Notes: generated by a model from the sequence alone, not told the origin. Positions 19,551 through 29,400 are shown, counted from the stretch's first letter. The stretch: DNA of 64,000 nucleotides from Aporhodopirellula sallentina SM41 (GCF_000346505.1 NZ_ANOH01000117.1:25874-89873), one strand, 5' to 3'. Numbers and translations are program-made.

Positions 19551-19844
19551 ATGATAATCTTCAGTGTTCTGGCGGTTTGTGCTGTCTGCACTTGCGTTTT
19601 GATTGTGTTGTTTCGGCTTGCCCCGCGAATCGAACCCCGTGATTGCTGCGCGGGGGACGGTGTCGGCACGCGTGCGTGCGAGATTTCAGCCGGCGTGGGT
19701 GAGGGTAAAGAATGCTCTTCGGAAGTAAGCGAACCTGCGTTTCCTGCTAACATTACAACGGGGGCCTCGCAGAATCATGGCGCTCCTGCTGAATTGCGTA
19801 GTCGTGATCAAGCCAGCTTGCATAAGAAAGACTCTCGCGTTTAG
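19551..19844 (+). CDS. Small single-pass membrane protein, unknown function
   Basis: This possible 97-residue gene has a clear N-terminal membrane helix (IIFSVLAVCAVCTCVLIVLF), followed by a polar tail containing five Cys and several Gly/Ala/Glu residues. AGGG lies about seven bases before the ATG. It sits between the FHA-like gene and the PEP-CTERM protein, on the same strand, which favours a real gene. No family is recognised, and at this length a chance open frame cannot be excluded. The flanks 19130-19550 and 19845-20039 hold no other recognisable gene. Confidence 0.35.
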   Translation: MIIFSVLAVCAVCTCVLIVLFRLAPRIEPRDCCAGDGVGTRACEISAGVGEGKECSSEVSEPAFPANITTGASQNHGAPAELRSRDQASLHKKDSRV

Positions 19845-20039
19845 GGCATTGGGAGTCGTTGCTGCGATCGATGTCCTCCACTGTCAGCGTTTTGCGTTTG
19901 GGCGCTAGTGGTTTTTGCGGTCTGCAACGTTAAGTGGCTGCAGGGTTTTGTCTCGATAGCTGAGGATTTGCTTCCTCAAATGAACCCAGGTGTTTAAGCT
20001 GGGAAAGCTGACAAGACAAACTCGTGATAGGTCAGCAGC

Positions 20040-20816
20040 TTGAATTCTTTTCTTACTAGGGCGACCCAGTTACAGCGTTCTTCCGTGCTCTTGTCGTTGG
20101 GGGTGTCCAGTCTCTTGTTTGGGGTTTGCCGGGCCAGTTCTCACGCGGGAGAGCTCCGGTTTGAACGCTCGCAATCCGAATATGCGTGGCAACCAAAGGC
20201 AGGGGGGCTAGGCGTTCCGAGAATTCGGGATTGTGGGATGACGGTGCCAGCGATTCTTGGTGGTCGGCAAAGAGATGTTGGATCTCAACAAGGGTTGGGA
20301 GTAAGCCCTTGGTGTGAAACGCTGCCTCGTCCTGCAAGCGGGGTCAGCAGCGGTTGTTGGGATGATTTTGTCGGGAATGGGTGTATTTCTTGTGCAGATG
20401 CCGCGGGAGATAGGGCCGGTTCTGTAGGTCGCGGTGTCGGGGGGCACTGGGCGGGCACAATTCGGAGCGAAGTGTCTGTTGCAGAGGCGAGTGCGATTTC
20501 CGGGGGCGTCTTCGGTTCAATCGGCATGCAGAGTAGACGGGAAGGTTGGATAGGGCTTTTTTACAGGCAAAGCGGACGTTGGTTGCTGCCGCGAAGCACT
20601 CGACCTGGGTATGAGCACGTTGACGTTTTGGGCAAAGGTTCTCATGCAACCGTCCCAATAGGGCTTTCTTCAGGGCTTGTTTCGAACATCCCCGAGGGAG
20701 ATCTGACTAGGCAACTACCTGAACCGACGTCATGCCTGATTTGGGCTGTTGTCGTCTTTGGGGCGTGTTGTATTCGGCGACCGATGTGGCGTAGTCGCGA
20801 GTTTGCGCTGAATTGA
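20040..20816 (+). CDS. Secreted protein with PEP-CTERM-like sorting signal, candidate exosortase substrate
   Basis: The 258-residue product has a signal peptide (hydrophobic stretch SVLLSLGVSSLLFGVC, with likely cleavage after SSHA near residue 36). Its C-terminus has the three-part exosortase signal: LPEPTS starting at residue 226, a hydrophobic helix CLIWAVVVFGACC, then the basic tail IRRPMWRSR. The exported middle is Gly- and Cys-containing, without a known domain. PEP-CTERM signals are cleaved by exosortases, and this gene lies about 3 kb from a complete exosortase, so a dedicated substrate is the simplest reading. The start is a TTG at 20040, with an AGG about eight bases upstream. No other in-frame start places the signal peptide better. 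The low-complexity middle leaves some chance that this is a spurious frame, but having both sorting signals in one frame argues against that. Confidence 0.6.
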   Translation: MNSFLTRATQLQRSSVLLSLGVSSLLFGVCRASSHAGELRFERSQSEYAWQPKAGGLGVPRIRDCGMTVPAILGGRQRDVGSQQGLGVSPWCETLPRPASGVSSGCWDDFVGNGCISCADAAGDRAGSVGRGVGGHWAGTIRSEVSVAEASAISGGVFGSIGMQSRREGWIGLFYRQSGRWLLPRSTRPGYEHVDVLGKGSHATVPIGLSSGLVSNIPEGDLTRQLPEPTSCLIWAVVVFGACCIRRPMWRSREFALN

Positions 20817-21106
20817 AGCCGTGTCCTTGCGAGTCTGCTGCGAGCGGCTATGCCGGTGCGCCGGCGTGTTCAGAATTCCATGTTGAGAGGCCACATTTAC
20901 CGTCGCAGTGTCTCAGAATAAATCCGAGAGTCTCACATTGCGATGCTTTTGAAGTCGAAATGTACTCGGCGATTTTGAAAAAAAAGAAAAAAAGCCGAAG
21001 GTTTATTGGGGACGTGAGTTTGAGCTGACGTTTGGATGTTCAGTTGCGGGTTGGTTTATCTGTGTCAATGTGTTCAGTACGTTATTTGCTGTTGCGTGCT
21101 CTGTCG

Positions 21107-21958
21107 TCATTGGACTCGAGTCGGGTACTGGCCCGTTAAGGCAGCGTGGGCTAGTTGCCCTCGCACGTGGTTGTTCTGGCGATCTTCTTTTGATTGTAAG
21201 TATTGCTTTAGGTATTCACGCGTCTCCTTGTCCCAGGGTCGAGGGGACACATCTAAGGCACTTGCCATTGAGCCAAAGAACCTGTCGTAGAGGTTGGTGC
21301 CTTTGTGGTCATCGAAACGTAGCGTGAGCATGACCGCTGGGTTCCCATTGGCGTAGGGGCAATCGATGACATCGCCAACTTGCTCAAACGGGAGAACGCG
21401 TTTGTAGAGGCGGGCGTGTCGCGGATGAGTTGCCACGACAAGTCCGTCGTATCCTCGCACCTTTGCGGTTTGGGCCAGCATTCTTCCCATGGTCGCGAAG
21501 GTTTCCATGAAGCGAACGGGAGATTCGCGTCGATCGGCAAGGCATCCTACCTCTGCCATTCTCAGGCCTCTTGAGCGAATGTTGCTTATTGCGTTGGGGT
21601 AGATCGATTCGACAGGCAAGCCCAGGAAGCCGTCTCCAATCAATGAGACGGTCGAGACCACCTGGCTTTGATACTGTGTCACAAAGACTTCGGTCGTCGG
21701 TAGGAAGTGAAATGGAGTGATGCGGATACCATCTGGGTTCGCCTCCATCAGGCCAGTGCGAAGATAGGCCTGGTAGACCAACTGAAAGGCCTCTGTTAGT
21801 TCATCGAGTCGGTGAGCGATTCGGTATCCCAGAGGTGAGTCGAGTGGGCGCCGTCGAGGAAGGCTGCTCGATTGGGCACATTTGGGAGCGTCGTTTTGGC
21901 TTGGGTGAAGCGGGCACGGGCGGATGCCCTGTGTCAATTCGTGACTCGTGGATAGCAT
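21107..21958 (-). CDS. FeeM-like N-acyltransferase, exosortase-system-associated acyltransferase type
   Basis: The 283-residue protein has a GNAT-like acyltransferase fold of the N-acyl amino acid synthase (FeeM)/autoinducer-synthase-related group. A related group is known to co-occur with PEP-CTERM/exosortase loci. Supporting segments are the early LVYQAYLRTGLMEANPDGIR, TTEVFVTQYQSQVVSTVSLIGD, LRMAEVGCLADR, and GYDGLVVATHPRHARLYKRVLPFEQVGD, which matches the acyl-donor-binding half of the fold. FeeM enzymes transfer a fatty acyl chain from acyl-ACP to an amino acid. The real acceptor here is unknown and could be a signal, a lipid or a surface component. The gene faces the PEP-CTERM gene tail-to-tail. 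The C-terminal 50 residues are charged and not obviously part of the fold. The start at 21958 is the first in frame; the first 40 residues are weakly conserved in appearance, so a later start is possible. Confidence 0.6.
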   Translation of the reverse strand: MLSTSHELTQGIRPCPLHPSQNDAPKCAQSSSLPRRRPLDSPLGYRIAHRLDELTEAFQLVYQAYLRTGLMEANPDGIRITPFHFLPTTEVFVTQYQSQVVSTVSLIGDGFLGLPVESIYPNAISNIRSRGLRMAEVGCLADRRESPVRFMETFATMGRMLAQTAKVRGYDGLVVATHPRHARLYKRVLPFEQVGDVIDCPYANGNPAVMLTLRFDDHKGTNLYDRFFGSMASALDVSPRPWDKETREYLKQYLQSKEDRQNNHVRGQLAHAALTGQYPTRVQ

Positions 21959-22467
21959 CTAAGATCAGAAAAGGGAGGACCACGCATGTGTGGCGTGCCG
22001 GCCACGTTGCGATCGGATTGGAGTGTGTCCCCCCGGACAAATTTCCTATATCCAAACCTACGTCAGGCTCTCATCGTGAGCCCGGAATTCTCTGCTCGAA
22101 GTGCTCGTGTCTTGTGAAACGGGGCGTTTGTAGTGATTGCAACATGCCAAGTCAGAAGGCAGTGCTGACCGTTCGCGCTTATTGTTGTTTAGTCTGTTTT
22201 TTTACGCGGCGTTTGAGCTGAAGTTATGCTCGTTGGCCACTTTCACGCAGTAACAATACCTGCGTGTTTTAGTGGTTGGATTTTGTTTTTGCGAATGTTG
22301 TTTTTGCGTGTTCTCGATTGGTTGCGCAGTGGAGTTTCGTTTTCACGTAGTTTCACCACCGGTTTTAATCGAAGGGCGTCGTACTGTGTCACACGATGTC
22401 AGTCGTGATTGTTTTTGCGTTGCCGATTTGATCGCAAGCGTTCGATTGCCTGCTTTCTCAAGGACGT
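21959..22467. other. Gene-poor stretch between acyltransferase and glycosyltransferase
   Basis: The region is about 500 bases long. Open frames on the plus strand at 21835-22221 and 22272-22577 are largely shadows of neighbouring minus-strand genes or lack recognisable features. The upstream promoter of the acyltransferase (minus) must lie here, as must the 3' end of the glycosyltransferase transcript. A T-rich segment at 22196-22203 is followed by no clear hairpin. Confidence 0.35.
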
Positions 22468-23781
22468 TTAGGGCAAGCGGGGGCGATGGAGGAGGGTGGT
22501 GGCTGTTATTGCGAGGATGGGGATTGCGGGGGAGCGCATGCGGGGGTTGCTCCAGTAGACGGCGTGGACGGCGCTGAGGGTGAGGACGAGGGTGGCGGCC
22601 GGCCACCAGGGTATCCATCGTCTCCAGTTTCTAGGGTGAAGGTTGGCTCGGTGCCGGTAGGCGGCTGCTAGGATGCAGGCGTAAATGAGGCTTTGGTAGA
22701 TGCCGACGGCCGCGATCGATGCAGTCGAACGTCCGCTCGTTGCGTGAGGAAACGGTTGCCATAATCGAGCGAGTCGCACGACGCAGGAATACCAAAAGGT
22801 TTGTGGGCGGGATTGGATGGTTGACTTGGCGGCGTTGTAGGCGACTCGGTCGTCAGTCCATTCGTCTCCCGTGCGTGGCATTTCGCTGTAGGTTTGAAAG
22901 AACTCGCTCGGGTCCCATGCTTCGCTCTTCCATGGCAGTTGCCATGGCTTTTGTTCGAGGTAGTCGTAGAACGAATCGTTGTTGGCAAGCAGCAACGTGT
23001 AACCGCCGTGTGTTGTTGCCCAAACCGGATGTCCGATCACGCTGAGGTTGCGCATTGTCCAGAGTCCGACTCCGGTCACGATGATCGTTGCGGTGGTGGC
23101 GATCAAAGCCAACCGGCGGATGCGGCAATGTGTAAGAGCAAACCACATGGATGGGATCAGTAACGCTGACCAGACCAAAAATGTAGGCCGGCATAGAATG
23201 GTCAACAGAAGCAATGTTCCCGCAATCGCAGCGTTGACGTAACCTGTTTTGCGGTCGGTTTCGCAATGGACGTTCAGGTCGTCGGTTGGCGTTGGCATGA
23301 TGCGAACCACCCACCACCACCAGAACACCACGACGAGTGTTGCGGCGATGGTCTCGGTCATGATCAGTGTCGACTGCCATAGCAAGATCGGATCAAACAG
23401 CACGAGTGCGGCGGCCAGCCATGCTGAAGGTGTCGCCATCAATCGACGTGCGATGTCCCAGGTAAGAAGGACGGTGATGCCGCCGAGCAGTAGGTGCAGT
23501 AACGCGGGAGCTAGGTTGTGCAGTTGGCCGTCGTCGCCGACAAACCATGCCAGGAGCCAGGGATAAAGAGGTGGACGAAACGCTGTCGGCCGTGCGCCTG
23601 TGTCGCCCGTGGGCAAGCCGAAGACGCCTGTTTGAGAGAGCGTTTCGGCGATTACCCGATAGGCGTCGGGATCGTCATTGAGTGAGTCAAACTTCGCAAC
23701 TAAGAATCCGCCACGAATGACAACGACTGCGATCACCAATAGCAGAACGCTGCGCCAACGGATTCGTTTCTCGTTGCTCAA
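22468..23781 (-). CDS. GT39/ArnT-like membrane glycosyltransferase
   Basis: From the TTG at 23781 this is a 437-residue polytopic protein with about ten membrane helices. Its features are those of dolichyl-phosphate-mannose/ArnT-like (PMT_2, GT-C) glycosyltransferases. An acidic first periplasmic loop ([13 protein letters not shown]) is followed by [13 protein letters not shown], then [10 protein letters not shown] and [10 protein letters not shown]. Such enzymes use polyprenyl-phosphate sugars to glycosylate lipids or proteins outside the membrane. The frame stays open 145 codons upstream of 23781, but that part is Arg/Pro-rich and overlaps the dehydrogenase gene completely. I reject it as an extension. 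The TTG overlaps the dehydrogenase stop (TTGA at 23778-23781), which suggests translational coupling. The sugar and acceptor are unknown. It is last in a three-gene minus-strand unit. Confidence 0.7.
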   Translation of the reverse strand: MSNEKRIRWRSVLLLVIAVVVIRGGFLVAKFDSLNDDPDAYRVIAETLSQTGVFGLPTGDTGARPTAFRPPLYPWLLAWFVGDDGQLHNLAPALLHLLLGGITVLLTWDIARRLMATPSAWLAAALVLFDPILLWQSTLIMTETIAATLVVVFWWWWVVRIMPTPTDDLNVHCETDRKTGYVNAAIAGTLLLLTILCRPTFLVWSALLIPSMWFALTHCRIRRLALIATTATIIVTGVGLWTMRNLSVIGHPVWATTHGGYTLLLANNDSFYDYLEQKPWQLPWKSEAWDPSEFFQTYSEMPRTGDEWTDDRVAYNAAKSTIQSRPQTFWYSCVVRLARLWQPFPHATSGRSTASIAAVGIYQSLIYACILAAAYRHRANLHPRNWRRWIPWWPAATLVLTLSAVHAVYWSNPRMRSPAIPILAITATTLLHRPRLP

Positions 23782-24743
23782 TTCCAATCCATTCCTGACA
23801 GATCGGCGACCGCGCGAACGAGTGCTTGCGTGCCGTCTTTTGCGCCGCCTTTGGCCATCACGGAAAGATAGAGTTGTTCGGCAAGAGCGAGGCCAGGTAG
23901 GGACAGGTTCATTTGTTTGGCTTCGGCGAGCGCGATCCCCATGTCTTTTACGAAGTGTTCGACAAAGAATCCGGGGTCGAAATCGCCGTCGATCATTCGC
24001 GGGGCAAGATTGCTCAGCGACCAACTTCCCGCGGCACCTGATGAAACCGATTGAAGGACCGTTGGCAGATCGAGTCCCGCGCGGGATGCGTACACGAGGG
24101 CTTCGCAAACGCCAATCATGCCGGTGGCGATCAACGTTTGGTTCACCATTTTGGTGTGTTGGCCGGCGCCGGGGCCGCCTTGGTGGACGATCGTTTTTCC
24201 GAAACACTTCAGGCATGGCATCACACGTTCGACCGGGGCGTCCTCGCCACCAATCATGATGGAGAGTGTCCCCTCTCGGGCGCCGCGGTCGCCTCCTGAT
24301 ACTGGTGCGTCGAGTGAGTGGAGCCCGCGGCGTTTTGCGGCTTGGTGGATTTCGACCGCGAGCGAGGGTTGGCTCGTTGTCATGTCGACGAGAATTCCCT
24401 CAGGGCTCAATCCAGCGATCACCCCGTCGTGCTCATCGAGAAAAACCTGTCGCACATCGGACGGGAATCCGACGATGCCGAACACGATGTCCGACCGTTG
24501 GGCGACTTCTTTGGGATCGTCTGCCCAGCGGGCGCCGCGATCGAGCAGCGTCGACGCTTTGGCTCGCGTCCGCGTGGTAAGCGTGACTTCATAGCCGGCG
24601 TCGAGAAGGTGCCCGGCCATGCTGGCCCCCATCACTCCGGTGCCGATCCATCCAACGCGAGGTATGTCTTTCGCATCGGACGCAGGAGTCCCGGTGGCGT
24701 TCGTATTCAATGGTTTCGACCTTTCGCGATTCGATCTTGGCAA
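23778..24743 (-). CDS. NAD(P)-dependent beta-hydroxyacid dehydrogenase (3-hydroxyisobutyrate dehydrogenase family)
   Basis: The 321-residue enzyme has an N-terminal Rossmann domain and a C-terminal all-helical domain of the 6-phosphogluconate dehydrogenase-like superfamily. The motifs are [18 protein letters not shown] (nucleotide binding), [19 protein letters not shown] (substrate loop), and [15 protein letters not shown] with the catalytic Lys. The family oxidises 3-hydroxyisobutyrate, tartronate semialdehyde or similar hydroxyacids; the substrate cannot be told from the sequence. The N-terminal 25 residues precede the fold and start from a TTG at 24743, with no better start visible. The gene begins 30 bases after the sulfatase-modifying-factor-fold gene, and its stop overlaps the glycosyltransferase start, so the three are probably one transcript. 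Confidence 0.85.
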   Translation of the reverse strand: MPRSNRERSKPLNTNATGTPASDAKDIPRVGWIGTGVMGASMAGHLLDAGYEVTLTTRTRAKASTLLDRGARWADDPKEVAQRSDIVFGIVGFPSDVRQVFLDEHDGVIAGLSPEGILVDMTTSQPSLAVEIHQAAKRRGLHSLDAPVSGGDRGAREGTLSIMIGGEDAPVERVMPCLKCFGKTIVHQGGPGAGQHTKMVNQTLIATGMIGVCEALVYASRAGLDLPTVLQSVSSGAAGSWSLSNLAPRMIDGDFDPGFFVEHFVKDMGIALAEAKQMNLSLPGLALAEQLYLSVMAKGGAKDGTQALVRAVADLSGMDWN

Positions 24744-24773
24744 TTGGTTTGCCGGGAACGAGATGGCGAGTGA

Positions 24774-26003
24774 TTACTTGCCAACGTTCTTTGCCGCTTC
24801 GCCGAGTTCTTCGTCGACGTAACCGTAGCCGCTGCGTCCTTCGCTCACACGGCTTTCGACGTCATCAAGGGTCTCTTGTGAAGAGGCTTCCCAGAACTTG
24901 CTGATCGTTTCGGCTGGCAACTCCTCGAGCGACCGGAACATGCGAAAGCCAACGCCTCGCGACGGATCGCTGGTGAACCACCAAGGGCTCCGTGGGAAGT
25001 TGGGGTCTTCCGATTTCCATTCTTCGTCATCGGAAGCCAAGCGAGCGGCACTTCGCAGATCCGGCGGATCCATTTCCCAGCTACCACCGCGGGCGACACA
25101 CGGATAAGGATTCTCGGGCCAACGGGTAGCACTGGTTGCGTCGCCTGGGTTGGCTTCGTTCATCCACTCGTATCCGTCTTCGGTGTATTCGTTGACGGTC
25201 CACTCTGCCGCGTTGCCGTGCATGTCGTAGAGGCCGAACGGGTTAGGCTTTTTCGTGCCAACGTCACCGGGGCCGTCGAGCGAGTTGTCGAAGTACCATG
25301 CGTAGTCTTCGATCTCATCGGCGTCATCGCCCCAACTGTACGCGGTCGTGGTTCCCGCGCGGGCGGCGTATTCCCACTCGGCTTCGGTTGGCAACCGGTA
25401 TTGGATACCGGTCATCCGAGAGAGCCACTTTGTAAATTGCTGAGCGGCGTACTGCGTCATCGTGACGGCAGGTTGCGTTTCTTTGGAACCGTACTCAAAC
25501 GTGAACGAAGGGTCGTAAAGTTCAGTCGGCGCCGTCACGGCATCGGTGATGTTCGAGTCATCAACGAGCCGGACTCCTTGCGATTCAAACTCTTTGAACA
25601 CGCCATACATTCTCATGTATTCCTTATACATGTCCCAACGAGTTTCCGTCTTGGCAACCCACATCGGTTTGACTTTCAACGGGATCGTTGGCCCTTCGTC
25701 TTCGACGAAATCGTCTGCGTCTTCAGGAGTCCCCATCGTGAATGCACCGCCGGGAACCGGGATCATCTCGAACTGGATATCTGTGCCGGGGATGCGTTGG
25801 ATGTAGGGGACCATGAACGTCCCGTCCTCCAACATGACCGAAGGCCCTTCGGCCGGCTTTTCGGTGGCGATGCCCGGTGCGGTCTTGGTGGCACTGGCAT
25901 CCGCGAACGAATACGAGGCAGCCGCGAGGGACGCGAAAACGCAGACCGTGGCGGTAAAGAGGGTCGAGAATTTCAATTTTCTGTCTGGTGTAGTGCAATG
26001 CAT
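24774..26003 (-). CDS. Secreted formylglycine-generating-enzyme-fold (SUMF1/FGE-sulfatase family) protein
   Basis: The 409-residue protein from the ATG at 26003 has a signal peptide (KFSTLFTATVCVFASLAAASYSFA region) and one large FGE-sulfatase domain. It contains the family landmarks MIPVPGGAFTMGTPEDADD, TRWDMYKEYMR, RLPTEAEWEYAARAG, LYDMHGNAAEWTVNEY and RGGSWEMDPPDLRSAAR, and ends VGFRMFRS. The paired cysteines used by true formylglycine-generating enzymes after the GGS motif are absent (the segment reads GGSWEMDPPDL). It is therefore unlikely to activate sulfatases and more likely a structural or binding homologue, as is common in planctomycetes. The frame is open to 26069, but the extra 22 residues displace the signal peptide, so the inner ATG is chosen. 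It is first in a unit with the dehydrogenase and glycosyltransferase. Confidence 0.83.
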   Translation of the reverse strand: MHCTTPDRKLKFSTLFTATVCVFASLAAASYSFADASATKTAPGIATEKPAEGPSVMLEDGTFMVPYIQRIPGTDIQFEMIPVPGGAFTMGTPEDADDFVEDEGPTIPLKVKPMWVAKTETRWDMYKEYMRMYGVFKEFESQGVRLVDDSNITDAVTAPTELYDPSFTFEYGSKETQPAVTMTQYAAQQFTKWLSRMTGIQYRLPTEAEWEYAARAGTTTAYSWGDDADEIEDYAWYFDNSLDGPGDVGTKKPNPFGLYDMHGNAAEWTVNEYTEDGYEWMNEANPGDATSATRWPENPYPCVARGGSWEMDPPDLRSAARLASDDEEWKSEDPNFPRSPWWFTSDPSRGVGFRMFRSLEELPAETISKFWEASSQETLDDVESRVSEGRSGYGYVDEELGEAAKNVGK

Positions 26004-26287
26004 GAGAATCAACCCCACGAACACAGCGAGGCGGAATGAGAGGGAGGGGAGTGAGGCGGGGGGAAGCAATTCCTGTAGGTACCCATTCTAAACGTCCTGA
26101 CAGTCAATGCCACTGCCGTACTATGCCGCATCATGCAGAATTTCCCAACCGAAACGCGGCAGCAAGCAAAAAACGCGTCGGTTCGGTCGACGCAGCACGG
26201 TACTTGGGTCAATCGGTCGCACGAGGACTCGATGACACCGCAGCGATCGGCGAGGCTCTTTGATCGCATCGGCGGTATCTTCTGAGG

Positions 26288-26350
26288 TTGGCCGTCGGGA
26301 TCTCCCGATATTGGCGGTCGGGATCTCGTGAGATCAGCGGTCGGGTTTTG
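26288..26350. repeat. Three 23-bp-spaced repeats upstream of the hybrid kinase
   Basis: TTGGCCGTCGGGATCTC (26288-26304), TTGGCGGTCGGGATCTC (26311-26327) and a weaker TCAGCGGTCGGGTTTTG (26334-26350) recur with an exact 23-base period. The second copy runs into a perfect palindrome, GATCTC-GT-GAGATC (26322-26335). They lie 110-170 bases upstream of the kinase start and in the divergent promoter region of the minus-strand FGE-fold gene. They are candidate binding sites for an unknown regulator. Confidence 0.5.
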
Positions 26351-26457
26351 CGGGCCGGAAGACGGCGAATCTGACTTCGTGTTCTGATTTGTTTTGTGTT
26401 AATTCGGTGTGAGCTGGGTAGAATGAAACCAAGCAATTCCCCACGCGAGCTGATTTC

Positions 26458-29400
26458 ATGAACCATTCCCAGCCCCAGAGCGTTCGGTCTTCTGTCAATG
26501 AAAACGGTGCGGCGTCCTCCGACGTGTACCACAGCCTCTATCAGAAGGCGGCCAGCTCGCGTCAGTGTCGGAGCGAACGGCTCGACCTCTGTGTGTTGCG
26601 AAAGGATTGTGACGGGCGAATCCTCGAGGTGAATGATGCCTTTTGCGATTCGGTTGGTTTGGATCGCAGTGAGGTGATTGGCTGCACCGATTTCGATCTC
26701 TTTTCGTCCGAGGTTGCTCGCGTCGGATGGGAGATTGAACAAAAGGTAATGGAAAGTGGGCAGCCCGATCACATGATCGAAGAATACGCTCCCAATGTTC
26801 GCGAACGCGACTTGCGCGACTTTGACATGTTACGGGGCGAAGTGAAGTCGTCGTGCTATCTCGAGGTCATTCGGACGCCAGTCTACGGAGACGATGGGGC
26901 GGTCATCGGGGTCGAGGTGATCTGTTGGGATGTGACGCAGCAGAAGCGGACCGAGGCGGAACTGAAGCACACGCGTTTTTTGATGGATGCGTGGTTTGAT
27001 AACATTCCCGACGCGGTCTATTTCAAAGATCGCAAGAGCCGGTTCATTCGCATCAGCCAAGCCCAGGCGGAAATGTTTGGGCTCGAGAAAGCGGAAGACG
27101 CGATCGGAAAAACAGACGCCGACTTCTTTGGCGAGGAGCACGCCACCGACGCGCTCGAAGATGAGCGACGGATCATCCGCACCGGCGACTCGATCATCGG
27201 GAAAGTTGAAAAAGAAACTCGCGATGGCAAACCCGATACATGGTGTTCGACGACGAAGATGCCGTTGCGAAATGATCGGGGTGAGATCATTGGAACCTTT
27301 GGTATCTCTCGCAATGTGACTGCACAGGTTCGCGCCGAAACCGAATTGGCACGCGAACGCGATTTGCTCAAGACGATCATGAATAACATCCCTGACATCA
27401 TCTACGTCAAGGATCGTTACAGTCGTTTCTTGACGGGGAACCAAGCGATACTCGACATGCTCGGCCTGAAAGAGGTCAGCGAACTGATCGGCAAGACGGA
27501 CTACGACTTTTCGCCGCCGGAGCTAGCGTGCAATTTTGTGACCGACGATCAGGTTGTGATGCGATCGGGCGAGCCTCTGATCGATCAAGAGGAGACGATC
27601 ATTCGCTCCTCGGATGGGAAGTCAACTTGGTTGCTGACGACGAAGGTGCCGCTGTCTGGAAAAGACGGCAAGGTGATGGGCATGGTTGGTATCAGCCGGG
27701 ACATCACGGCGCGGCGGATGGCGGCGGAGGAGTTGTTGGCTGCCAAGGAAATCGCCGATGCGGCGAACTCGGCGAAGAGCGAATTCCTGGCAAACATGAG
27801 CCACGAGATCCGCACGCCGATGAACGGCATTCTCGGGATGACAGAGTTGTTATCGGGAACCGAAATGACGACCGAGCAGCGAGAGTTCCTGACGCTTGTG
27901 CAGCAGTCGGCCGACTCGTTGCTCCGACTGCTCAACGATATTCTCGACTTCTCGAAGATCGAAGCCGGGCGGCTCGAGTTGGACACGGTGACGTTCAACC
28001 TGCGTGATTGCATCGGCAAGGCGATCAAACTGCTAACGCTCAAGGCGAATGAAAAAGGGCTCGAACTCGCCGGACGGATTGACCCGAGGATCCCCAATGA
28101 ATTGGTGGGTGACCCCGGGCGACTCCGGCAGATCGTGGTCAACTTTGTCGGCAACGCGATCAAGTTCACCAACAGTGGCGAAGTCGTCGTTGACGTGAAT
28201 CCGGAAACGCTCGACGACGACGAAGCGGTGTTGCACGTGACGGTGCGAGACACCGGGATCGGCATCGCGAAGGAGAAGCAGGAAAAGATCTTCGAAGCGT
28301 TCTCGCAGGCCGATGCCTCGACGACTCGCCGGTTCGGCGGCACCGGGTTGGGGCTGACGATTTCGGCGCGGTTGATCCAGATGATGGATGGGAAAGTGTG
28401 GGTCGAGAGTGAACTCGGCGTTGGAACGACGTTTCACTTCTACGTCAAATTGGGCGTTTCGCCCGACCAGACACCGCGTCGTCCGGCGGCGTTCTCCAAG
28501 ATCGCGGGCACGCGAGTTCTCGTGGTCGACGACAACGCGACCAATCGCCGTATCCTGCAGGAAATCCTGCAGCTCTGGAACTTGAAACCGGTCATGGCCG
28601 ATGACGGGGAAACCGCACTTGATGTGATCGCAGAATCCATCGCGGAAGAGGATCCGTTTGGTTTGATCTTGCTCGACTACCACATGCCCAATTTGGATGG
28701 TGTCGGATTCGCCGAGCAACTGGTGACTCGGTCGGACGAGCTACGGCATGGCCCGATCGTGATGTTGTCCTCTTCGTTTGCGGGGCTCAGTTCGCCGCGG
28801 ATGCGTGAACTCGGTATTAACCGCTATTTGACAAAACCTGTGATCGCGTCGGAACTGCGCGATGTGGTTCTCGAAGTCATGGGAGTCGATCACGAGAAAC
28901 GTTTGTATCCACAGCAGCGGACGTCGCTTCCCAAAATTGCTCCTCGGAAGATTCTTCTCGTTGAGGACGGACTCGTTAATCAAAGGGTCGCGCTCGGATT
29001 TCTCAATAAATGGGGACACCAAGTCGAGTTGGCGGTCAACGGCAGGGAAGCGATTGAGGCTCTCGAGAAAGAGAAGTTCGACATCGTGTTGATGGATATT
29101 CAGATGCCGGAGATGAACGGTTTTGAAGCGACGACCATTATTCGCGAACGCGAAGCGGAATCGGATGAGCATCAGTTTATTGTGGCGATGACCGCGGAAG
29201 CGATGAAAGGCGATCGCGAGAATTGTCTGTCGGCCGGGATGGATGATTACATCTCGAAACCTTTTGATGTCGCCGACCTGCAACGCGTGCTCGTCAAAGC
29301 ACCTGCAATGCTCAATGCGGATGACGAGGCTCTCAATCCCAAGCCCGGCGAAGCGCCGACGGAAGCGTCCGTTTTCAACGAGCACTCGGCCGAAAGTGAG

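Noticed and set aside
20813..21028. 71-codon plus-strand frame following the PEP-CTERM gene
   Set aside because: Starts in the stop overlap, Cys/Lys-rich low-complexity sequence without features; includes the A-rich run near 20980.
23782..24216. 145-codon N-terminal extension of the GT39-like gene
   Set aside because: Arg/Pro-rich and entirely overlapping the dehydrogenase gene; a TTG start overlapping the dehydrogenase stop is more natural.
27585..28343. 252-codon minus-strand frame inside the hybrid kinase
   Set aside because: Exact antisense shadow of the histidine kinase PAS and HisKA regions, which carry all conserved residues.
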